Source: Daphnia carinata (lineage: Eukaryota; Arthropoda; Branchiopoda; Diplostraca; Daphniidae). From it: a stretch of DNA of 64,000 nt. The stretch is from positions 1,736,001-1,800,000 of the forward strand of contig NC_081339.1 of the NCBI RefSeq assembly GCF_022539665.2, in the 5' to 3' direction. The first letter of the stretch is position 1. Each line of letters starts with the position of its first letter. Shown here in pieces: positions 1-7,474 of this stretch. The position numbers and the translations under genes were made by a program. Below the pieces are notes generated by a model that made no database searches, was not told the origin of the DNA, and was given only the letters and a program-made list of their open reading frames with translations.

Positions 1-905
1 ATATCAGGGTAGCTTTGTCGGGAGATGTTTTCCCATTTTGTGAAGGGGTACGTATGTCGGGGTAGGTTTGTCGTTTTTCGTTTTTCGTAAAACGGATTGC
101 CATAACCATACTTTCTTTTTAACGTTAAGACACCTTGCCCAATTTACAACAGGTTTAATTCTTACTTGTAAGTTGTTCTTGCAGAAAAATGAAGCGACGA
201 AATCCGCCGCCTTTTTGCTTTCGACAAAAACGATAGTCTTGGCATCACCGAAATCTTGTAAAACTTCGATCAGTTTAGCTTCGAGCACTTTTCGAGCAAT
301 GAAAAAACAGCTGTTCAACATCCGGATTGGTGCCACCGACAATGCCTGTTGTGACGTATATGTGGTCTTCCATGTACGTCGCAGCCAGCGTTTTTACTTC
401 ATCCGGGAATGTAGCCGAACACATACAAACACTACGGATTCCCTACAGTGAAACAAATAGTGTTACATCAGTCAAATCTCATACTCAAAAGCCATCGAGA
501 ACATACTTTCAGATGCATCGTTGGATGGTTGATAATTTTTTCAAAATTGGGGCCGAAACCCATAACAAGCATTCAATCAGCTTCGTCCAAAATTTAAAAC
601 CTGACCCCCGGAGGTCGAATACTCCACGGTCGAGAAAATCCTTGAAGCACCCCGCGGTTGCGACAAGAATATTGCACCCAACTAGAAGATTTGACCGCTG
701 ATGGCTCGTGACAGTTCCTCCATATATAATCACAGACTTCAAAACCGAATTGTAGGTGAATTTACACGCCACGCGGTGAATTCGAATGGCCAATTCACGC
801 GCGGGTGCACCAAATACAACTTCTGGCTTTTGCCCCATGGCATGAGACGCACCAGCAACACCTTGTTCTAACAATAAGTTCATAACCAGTACAAAGTACG
901 CCACC
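1..905 (-). pseudogene. vas: vasa-like DEAD-box RNA helicase, broken partial copy
   Basis: Two exon-like blocks on the minus strand match Vasa, the germline ATP-dependent RNA helicase. The first (about 904-490) carries the region after helicase motif I (AGASHAMGQKPEVV), motif Ib-like residues (VTSHQRSNL) and, in a shifted frame, LDEAD followed directly by a stop codon. The second (about 455-170) carries motif III (SATF) and the following GGTNPDVEQ region, then shifts frame and continues into VFVESKKAADFVASFF. A GT-AG intron-like gap separates the blocks, so this is a DNA-level duplicate rather than a retrocopy. Frameshifts and the stop after DEAD make a working helicase impossible. The 5' part and the C-terminal helicase motifs are absent or outside the window. 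Two shorter vasa copies lie at 26,067-26,339 and 28,360-28,632. The family call is strong; expression is unknown. Confidence 0.8.
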
Positions 906-1078
906 TACATGAAAAAAATGAAAATTTTAGATGACTTAATCAACGAATATCATGAAGGGTTTATTGAGTATCTTAGATGCAATTGGACCTATTAGTAGTC
1001 GCAATCACCGGCGTGCCCACTAAAAATTACTTAAGCTTTCTGAACAGGTGATTTCATTTCTCTTCTTCATTCATTTCA

Positions 1079-1749
1079 TTTCTGAACAGGTTTGGTTTTA
1101 TTTTGCCAGAATTCTTAATGTTTTGAAGTAGTCGTTGGTGCACTCCGGCTTCTGCGAATGATCTTACGTATTGAGGTACATCTTTTCCTGTAACCTAAAG
1201 CAAACCCAATAGATATTTTTAAATCATAAAGTACAGTTTCGAGAAATGGCTTACCTGGAGGACGACTATCAAAATTGTTAAAGCGTTCCCCACAAACGAT
1301 GCCCTTAAACAGTTTTATACTATTCTGGATACTATTGCCCACCTTCACGTAGAATACCCACAACTTTTCAGTTGTGATGGATAAAATGGAATGGATGGAT
1401 TTGACTATCATCAGAAAAGGGTAATACTGGGTTTTTGAATGAACACAGTGACTTTTGTTTTATCTGACCACTGTTCTCCAATTGTAGAACAGCTGAAATT
1501 GATAAACTTACCTAAATAGAAAAATGAAAACCAGCATTTCATGAATTTAACACAATGTAGATTCCGATACCACTTAACATTTCTCTTTAATACTTAACAG
1601 AGAGGTTGGAGCAAAGATTGTATTCACTTATCAACAGCTCCAGTGAAACGAATTAATTTCGAAAACGAAATTACGAACAGGGGTTGAAAGTGGCCCGAGG
1701 TTTCACATAAACTTTTGCATTAACAGAGAGGTCAGCTGTGACTGACCGT
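1079..1749 (-). repeat. Direct repeat A, left copy (about 0.67 kb)
   Basis: This segment recurs in the same orientation at 13,965-14,636 with only scattered substitutions. The pair brackets the 12 kb gag-pol-env region. A 98-codon minus-strand ORF (1,115-1,411) is preserved in both copies, and the reverse strand carries splice-donor-like sites (for example CCAG|GTAAGC at the end of an RPPG reading frame), so it may derive from an intron-containing gene or DNA transposon. I do not recognise the protein. The copies could be LTRs, but they lack clear TG...CA ends, and the right copy abuts an ORF with no start codon. A pre-existing repeat that truncated the element is at least as likely. Confidence 0.7.
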
Positions 1750-2665
1750 ACAGGCTACCTTTTCACCCTTCGCGCCAAGGAAAGGGAAAACTGTAAACTC
1801 TAGAACTATCCTAGTAGTAGCCTTGAGTTTGTAAAGCATCTTCCTTGTGGGAAGACTGACTTTACTGTATTAAGACAAAAGGAATAATAACGAGCTCGGA
1901 GGCGTATTTCCCACAATGATGGATTTATTATTCTAGATTGAGCATACTACATTAAGCAAGAACATAGAGAGAAATAAAGATACAGTAGGGAAACTAAAGA
2001 GAGAAGAGAGACAGTTATAACCAAGTCTTACCGTGATAACACGAGTGGGTAGCGGAAAGATATCGACACGGAAGCGAACGAGATAACCTCACGCTCACGA
2101 AGTCAATACGCAATCAAATAGATTGAACCAGTGTTTAAGAAAAAGGACAAATGCACTGTCCAAGAATAACTAAGTTCGAACAAATGCAAATTAAAGCAAG
2201 TTAAGCAAATAAAGTTTACACGAAAGAGTACAGTTTTCTACGCAATACTATTAACCAAAAGATAAGAGCAACAAGAATAAATTCAGGCGACTACCTTACT
2301 CAGCTGCAAGTTCTTGTCTGATCTTTATCATATTTTGGGTTCACGATTACACTTCTCATATTGGCAATTTGGTGAGTTGCTGTGCGAGTATTTCCAACCA
2401 ATCAAAGATGTTTAAAATGGCGTGATCATGGTGCGATGATGGGCGCCAATCAAGATGTTTTATAAGTGGCGTGATGCTGATGACACATGGATGCGTCAGC
2501 TAGCTAGCAGGTGTTCATCTAGGTCACCCGTGTTGCACATATATGATGTTGCAATTGACATGTTTTATACTAATTACGTATTAAAGATACTACAGAAGAG
2601 AATATGGGTATAAGATATAAATGAAAGCATAAGAATATAATGAGGCGTATATTGGCTTCGTTACA
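1737..2665 (-). repeat. Probable 3' LTR of the minus-strand retroelement
   Basis: Just downstream of the env-like stop (minus strand) is a purine-rich stretch (CCGGGAGCGA) followed immediately by TGTAACGAAG, the arrangement expected for a polypurine tract and LTR start at 2,665. The other end may be the TGTGAC at 1,737, which gives roughly inverted ends. About 110 bp of its distal part (near 1,811-1,925) is clearly similar to 41,310-41,425 in front of the second retroelement; shared landmarks are CGCCTCCGAG, TTGTCTTAAT and AAGATGCTTTACA. That supports a shared R/U5 region. No full second copy lies in the window, so the limits are inferred. Confidence 0.4.
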
Positions 2666-2698
2666 TCGCTCCCGGCGGCGTGAGATTACGTCCCGTAA

Positions 2699-3586
2699 TC
2701 AGACTGCATGCATAGGGATGGATTCGGAAGCTGGCTGCCGTGGTTTGTAGGTGGGGCGGCAGCATACGACCCAAATGACGGTGAAGAGGTCGCAACTATA
2801 GCAAATACGTAAGAAAAGAAGCACTAAAAGGCATAATATGCCGATGAAGAAATATTTCTTGATAGTCTCCCACCAAGATGTATAACTTCCGACACCAGAT
2901 GCCGTTACAAAAATGTTTGTCGCACTAGGTCTTTGACGTAAGGTATATTCCGATGGCGGGTGTTCGTTGATTGTGGCAGCAATATCGGCCATGATGTTCA
3001 TGTGATTGAGCATGTTGTCGGTATATGCCGGATTACTTTGATGCACGTAGACGAAAAACTCGACGTTTTCGTAGCGAAAAGAGTGTGCGAGCGTCTGCTC
3101 CGGCAACACAATTGTGGCTTCAGTTAATTGCCAGGTGTTGTTGCGGAAAGCGTAAGGTTTGTCGTTAAAGTTTACAAATCCATTTGTCCAATAGCAAGGG
3201 GAATATTTAACAAGTTCCCAGCCATCGAGGTTAATTGTATAATTTTGAAATTTTGGTTGCGGTCCGCAAGAAGTCAAAATAGTATCAAATGTTACATTTA
3301 AGGCTTTACACTGTATCAGTACAGCCGTTTTACCGAAAGCTTTTAATTTTGTGCACTTTGGTAATTGTAGTTGAGAGGCTGCTAACCATCCATTATATTG
3401 AGCATTTGTAACGGCTCTTTCATGTTTGGCTTTGCGACCATCGCACTGTAATAATTGAATTTGATTTGCCAATTCGTTTTCATGATCGGTTAGTTGATCC
3501 CGAATATATTGAATATTCGCCGGGATGTTTAAATCTTCACCGCTAGATGGCGCCGGAGGCTCCGATGTTGTTGTTGAATTTTTCAT
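2699..3586 (-). CDS. Env-like glycoprotein, C-terminal (membrane-anchored) piece
   Basis: About 295 codons from the ATG at 3,586. The product has several Asn-x-Ser/Thr sites and many cysteines. Near the C-terminus, after a TSWWETIKK segment, there is one strong hydrophobic stretch (about 20 residues rich in Ile/Leu/Val/Cys) followed by a Cys-rich juxtamembrane part and a short tail. This is the layout of the transmembrane half of a retroviral or rhabdo-/chuvirus-type envelope protein. It lies downstream of integrase and the accessory ORFs and just upstream of the likely polypurine tract, the normal env position. It is out of frame with the N-terminal piece (3,728-4,396). An open stretch continues upstream to 3,691, with stops and a TTTTTCAG acceptor-like site between the two, so either a frameshift or an intron separates them. 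Relation to a named virus family is inference. Confidence 0.55.
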   Translation of the reverse strand: MKNSTTTSEPPAPSSGEDLNIPANIQYIRDQLTDHENELANQIQLLQCDGRKAKHERAVTNAQYNGWLAASQLQLPKCTKLKAFGKTAVLIQCKALNVTFDTILTSCGPQPKFQNYTINLDGWELVKYSPCYWTNGFVNFNDKPYAFRNNTWQLTEATIVLPEQTLAHSFRYENVEFFVYVHQSNPAYTDNMLNHMNIMADIAATINEHPPSEYTLRQRPSATNIFVTASGVGSYTSWWETIKKYFFIGILCLLVLLFLRICYSCDLFTVIWVVCCRPTYKPRQPASESIPMHAV

Positions 3587-3727
3587 GATGGCCGCCGTTG
3601 TGACAAAGAGTTGTGATTGGCCAAGGATTTCAAAGGAAGAAGTCCTATTGGAGCAATTTTTCTGTACTGAAAAACAACGTGATATCGGCAACAGGTGAAA
3701 GTCTAGTTGATTACGGTCGTCTTGAAG

Positions 3728-4396
3728 TCAGAAAATTTTTTTTTCTCCAGGTAATTGCATCAACTTGCCGATACCTTCTTCGACAAGCCGGGTAACTGCT
3801 TTAGTTTTCTGAGTGTAGGTTTTGTCCCAAATCAGTGTTAAATGATTATGTGACAAATTTCCCGACGTAGCAGAAGCAATTCCGATAGGTGTTGAAAAAT
3901 CCGCATTCTCCTTTTGTTGGAAAAGTTGAATTTTATCGAGAACACAGTTTAATATTTCGGAATCGATTGTTTGCAACCAATATCCAGAAATATCGGGTTC
4001 ATCGTCGAACACAAATTTGCCATCCGAAAAAGTCATTCGTTGATTGTCGCACCTTTTATTGTTTATCATTTCGTTGCACTCGGCAGGTGTTGTATCGATG
4101 GAAATTTTATCTGGCACGATCACTGTTTGTCCGAAAAAATTCATTGTAATACGTCGTATATTTTTCCAGCGTGCACAAATATATCCAGGAAACTTGATCG
4201 CAGCTCGTTCTTCACTATATACGGTATATTTTACACTGATGGCACGATTTTCGGTAGATTTTGGCTGACAATTTGCGTCAGAGAATTGAATAATTCCCAT
4301 CTTCGACGGCTCCGAACAATCGCACACGGTTGTTTCAAATGCTCGTGAATGTAACCCGTGAAGGCACAATAGCAGCAGAAATGGAAATAGAGACAT
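3728..4396 (-). CDS. Env-like glycoprotein, N-terminal (surface) piece
   Basis: The ATG at 4,396 opens with a classic signal peptide (hydrophobic LFPFLLLLCLHGL). An ectodomain follows with paired cysteines (VCDCSEP, YICARW, CNEMINNKRC, NCVLDK). The pattern of an early CDC, a mid C-x-x-W and a later C...MINNKRC block resembles the glycoproteins of chuviruses and the env genes that arthropod retroelements acquired from them; that is from memory of the family, not a search. A splice-acceptor-like TATTTAG lies immediately before the ATG, suggesting a spliced env mRNA. The frame runs off after an A/T homopolymer near 3,730 and the membrane-anchored part is in another frame, so the gene as read here is split. 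Confidence 0.55.
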   Translation of the reverse strand: MSLFPFLLLLCLHGLHSRAFETTVCDCSEPSKMGIIQFSDANCQPKSTENRAISVKYTVYSEERAAIKFPGYICARWKNIRRITMNFFGQTVIVPDKISIDTTPAECNEMINNKRCDNQRMTFSDGKFVFDDEPDISGYWLQTIDSEILNCVLDKIQLFQQKENADFSTPIGIASATSGNLSHNHLTLIWDKTYTQKTKAVTRLVEEGIGKLMQLPGEKKIF

Positions 4397-4432
4397 TTCT
4401 AAATATGGAAGAATATAAAAAAAAACGTACAA

Positions 4433-4970
4433 GAATAAAAGAGAACAATGTAACTGACAAACATATATAACTTTATCATGTGGGTGTTATAACATAGAAT
4501 CAAACACGAGAAGAAAAGAAGTAAGAAAAACGAAAGTGAAAAATAGTCTACGGCTTTTGAAAGGTCAACTTATTTTCCCGTCGGCTTTTCCTAGTTGGCT
4601 ACGGCAAAAAAAAAAAGAAAAATATAGGGGACTGGAATATATTTGTGTTTTCGGGGGGAAGAGAATTTTATCCATCAGAATAACTAGTAGCGTTGGAAAG
4701 AGGAGAAGATATACTTAATTATCGGAAAAAGAAAACAATAAAATATAATATAGTTTAGCAGGGAGGACGAGAAGAAAAACGTTTAAAAGTTTGCGGCGGA
4801 AAAAGTTTTTGCCGTGAAAGGTCACGCGCAATGTTCGAATTTTTTCTAAGTTCTAACAAGGCGATAGGTATAGCGCATATAGGAAAAAGTATACTACGGC
4901 ACACAAAGAAAATGCAGTTGACGGAAACAATTGGTATATTACCTAATGGTCTACGCAAGGTATAATATAT
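4433..4970. other. Spacer between env and tRNA-like/accessory region
   Basis: AT-rich sequence without a convincing coding region. It belongs to the minus-strand retroelement by position. I see no repeat or motif that stands out. Confidence 0.5.
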
Positions 4971-5044
4971 TAGCTAATAGCTCTACGGTAGAGCTCTGAG
5001 CTGTGATGCCAAAGTTCTAAGGTTCGAATCCCCAGTCTGACTAG
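4971..5044 (+). tRNA. tRNA-like sequence a (antisense to the retroelement)
   Basis: About 74 nt with an A-box-like TAGCTCTACGG forming a D-stem (GCTC/GAGC) and a perfect B box GGTTCGAATCC at about 5,021-5,031. The ends (TAG...CTA) pair only partly and the anticodon arm is irregular, so it is tRNA-like rather than a clean tRNA gene. No T-run follows. It lies between env and accessory ORF 2 on the strand opposite to the element. Confidence 0.45.
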
Positions 5045-5426
5045 ATAACTCATCATTCGCAAAGTAGCTGCTATATAAAGCTACAAGAATGCGTGCGTAT
5101 AATTACGGCAAATATATATATGATGAAACAGAAAGATGCGAAAGTTAGATTTTTTTCTAAGTCCAACATAGTGAGAAAGGAAGAGACAAAGAGAATGGAA
5201 GGAAGAGATAGAGAGAAAGAATGTGATATATGAGAAGAAATGGAAGTTATCCCTCAAGGCGTGAAACAAGGCCATATGCTCCAGACATATTGTGTGAAAA
5301 CGAGACATGTTACTTGCCCTTTGGCAAAACGTAGAGGCAATATTAACGCGTATAAATGGGGCGTATATTGTTTATGGAAAAGAAGGAATAGAAGGTAAAA
5401 AATTCTACCTGGCGCGAGAGAGTCTT
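5045..5426. other. Non-coding spacer
   Basis: Purine-rich, AT-rich DNA between tRNA-like sequence a and accessory ORF 2. I see no gene or clear motif. Confidence 0.5.
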
Positions 5427-5863
5427 TCAGTAGGCTGGTGGGTAACGATGTTCGTTACAATGCAGGCACAGGTCGTCGTCCGCCCAGCTTTCTGCTGACC
5501 AATCGAAGAGCGGCGGATGCCGATTCGCTGGATCCAGATCCAGTATTTCTTTAAAGCGCTCCGTCGCTTTTCGCCATTTTCCAAGTTCGATACATCGAAC
5601 TAATCCTAGAGTGAGCGAGTGGGTTACGTCGTCTAGTTCCTCCTGAAGTTCCCGGATGCGTCTCTGAAAGGCTTCCACCGGGTTTGGTTCAGGTGCGGCT
5701 GGTTCTGCTGCGGCTGCGGCTGGTACGGCGGCTTCCTGTGGTGGCGCGATTGCGGCGTCAGGATCGATTGCTGGTTCTTCGGCAGCACGAACCTGTGGCT
5801 GATTGTGCCGACACGCCCGTTTCGCGCGGGTGCTCCCGAACGGTTGTTGTGGTTTTCGGCCAT
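5427..5863 (-). pseudogene. Retroelement accessory ORF 2 (RHPPL family), frameshifted
   Basis: Starts MAENHNNRSG at the ATG at 5,863. One frameshift around 5,810-5,830 separates this start from a long open frame with an Ala/Pro/Glu-rich linker, a helical segment (EAFQRRIRELQEELDD) and a C-terminal domain ending KEILDLDPANRHPPLFDW. The last domain (about 45 residues) is shared with accessory ORF 1 in this element (6,875-7,294) and in the plus-strand element (48,245-48,679), so the two accessory genes are paralogues. The start is shared with 53,454 in the second element (MAEDHSRQ). A TATA box lies 94 bp upstream (5,957-5,963). I do not recognise the family, and no enzymatic motif is visible. 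A regulatory or structural accessory protein is a guess. Confidence 0.6.
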
Positions 5864-5956
5864 TGTAGATACTTTAACTTTGGTTGTTGTTTGTTCAAAG
5901 CGTCTCTTAGCTGAGGATAGCTGCGAGTGTAGGTCTGCGAGGAGATGTGTCCTGAC

Positions 5957-5963
5957 TTTTATA
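5957..5963 (-). promoter_or_regulatory. TATA box of accessory ORF 2
   Basis: TATAAAA inside the small palindrome GACTATAAAAGTC, 94 bp upstream of the accessory ORF 2 ATG. The second retroelement has GACTATATAAGTC at the matching place (53,347-53,354), 100 bp before its ATG. Conservation of both box and spacing suggests an internal Pol II promoter. Confidence 0.5.
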
Positions 5964-6337
5964 GTCAAGAAAATCCTCACCGACTGTTCACACCCGTTTT
6001 TGAGTTTTGTTTATGTTTGCAACATCCTCATTATTCCTCGGTGTCAGTTGAATTGTTTCTTAATGTCTCCATTTTCGCTTATTTGGCGTAAAAAAAAAAA
6101 AACGGCGATTGGTTTTTCTTTCCCACAGTTCGAATCGTGGTTCGTTCCTTTCCGCCACTTGGTTGGTTTATTGGATTATTTTAGTGTGTTAAAGGTAATA
6201 GAGAAATAAGAAAAAAGTGAAGGAAGACAGAGGTGGAAAGGAAAACAGTACAGGTGAGGTTAATTGTTACAAGGTTTTAAAGCTGTCCTGTCGAATACGT
6301 ATTTAGAGACTTGTCGATATTATCTTGGATTGATATC

Positions 6338-6410
6338 GATGGAATGGCTCATGCGTATAGCCTGCGACGGCGAATCGGGAGTACCGCGTTCTATACTCGT
6401 TACCACCTCA
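6338..6410 (+). tRNA. tRNA-like sequence b, degenerate
   Basis: Contains A-box-like TGGCTCATGCG (6,345-6,355), an anticodon-arm-like CTGCGA-N7-TCGGGAG and a B-box-like GCGTTCTATACTC. It shares the CGA-N7-TCGGGAG framework with the other tRNA-like sequences near both retroelements. Acceptor pairing is not evident. It lies between accessory ORFs 1 and 2, antisense to the element. Confidence 0.35.
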
Positions 6411-6567
6411 ACTATTAAAAATCCCATGGTAAGTTGTTCGGTTTACCATTCACGAAGTTTGATTAACTTCAAGGTAATAAAGGTGACCTGATGTCATTAA
6501 ATATTTATTTTTTCGTGTTTTATCTTAATTTTTTTTTTTTTTCTTCGAAAGGGATGGGGCTTCGAGC

Positions 6568-6643
6568 GTTGGCTAAGTGGCTCAGTCGGTATAGCGAAAT
6601 AAGCGCCTACGACTCGGGAGCCTCGAGTTCTAGACTCGCCAAC
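6568..6643 (+). tRNA. tRNA-like sequence c
   Basis: A 76-nt unit whose ends pair over six bases (GTTGGC with GCCAAC). It has a near-perfect A box TGGCTCAGTCGG and a B-box-like GAGTTCTAGACTC, and is followed at once by a T-rich Pol III terminator-like run. The anticodon arm is shortened relative to relatives (CTACGACTCGGGAG) and the T-stem overlaps the acceptor pairing, so it is probably not a working tRNA. It lies between accessory ORFs 1 and 2, antisense to the element. Confidence 0.5.
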
Positions 6644-6874
6644 ATCTTTTCTTTTTTTTTCTTATTTTGGTGAGTGTTTAACGCTCCCATAGATTCATTT
6701 TTCTTTTGCCATGGCGCATATTCTGCCTTCGGCATGTTTATTCGATTGCTTTGATTAACATAAGAAGGAAAAAGCACAAGCGCGTTCTAAACTATGGAAC
6801 AAACATATTGACTACATTATTAAGGAAAAACAAAAGTGTTCTTCCGTTTCTTTTCTTTTTTTCCTCTCTCCGCC

Positions 6875-7294
6875 TTACAATTGGTCATACCAATCGCGCC
6901 TTGGCCTTTTGTTAGCTGTGTTCCACAGCTCGGACGGCCAGTTGTATAGTGGCGGATGGCGTTTAGCGGGATCTAAATCCAGAATTCTTTTCAATGTGTA
7001 GACTGCGCTGCCCCAATCTTCAGCGAAGAGGTCGGCGTTAAGTCTTGTGGTGAGTATGTTGGTCTTCTCGTCGAGACGTCGCTCGTAGTTGCGATGGGCC
7101 TGATCCCAAGAGTCTTGGCTAGTCTGGTCTGGGGATTGAGGTGTTTGGTTGACCCCCTCGGCCGTGTTTTCTGTCATTGGTTCCCAGAAGTCAGCAGTGG
7201 GCTCCGTTGTTGTCACCACTTCGTTAGCTTGCACCTAGTCGCAAGTCCCTTCGACGGTGACTTGTTCGTGTGGAAAACTAGTTTGGTTTTCCAT
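6875..7294 (-). pseudogene. Retroelement accessory ORF 1 (RHPPL family), one in-frame stop
   Basis: The ATG at 7,294 gives MENQTSFPHEQ..., meets TAG at 7,235-7,237 (codon 20), then stays open to TAA at 6,875. The body carries TSQDSWDQAHRNYERRLDEKT, then a domain LNADLFAEDWGSAVYTLKRILDLDP followed by RHPPLYNWPSELW. The intact plus-strand relative (48,245-48,679) shows the same order: NSQDSWEIERQRYERR, FNADLFSEDWGKAV, RHPPLFNW. A TATA box at 7,394-7,401 precedes it. The TAG could be a disabling mutation or a readthrough codon; the plus-strand copy has none there. Function unknown. The short helical domain plus the basic tail (ANKRPRRD) would fit a small nuclear regulator, but that is speculation. 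Confidence 0.6.
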
Positions 7295-7393
7295 CGTACT
7301 TTGATGATGCTTTGCGGTGTGTATATAAATTTTGTTAGAGTTGTGACTACAACGAGTTGACGGAAAGATGTTGCTCTTTTCGATCTACTCGCT

Positions 7394-7401
7394 GTTATAT
7401 A
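7394..7401 (-). promoter_or_regulatory. TATA box of accessory ORF 1
   Basis: TATATAAC about 100 bp upstream of the accessory ORF 1 ATG, the same spacing as at accessory ORF 2 and at both accessory ORFs of the plus-strand element (TATTTAAA at 48,123-48,130 for ORF 1). Confidence 0.4.
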
Positions 7402-7474
7402 CCTTCGAGTTTTTTTGTTTTTTTTTTTTTCTGAAACGCGATCAACAGAATTGCATGCGGATGAGTTATCAGAT

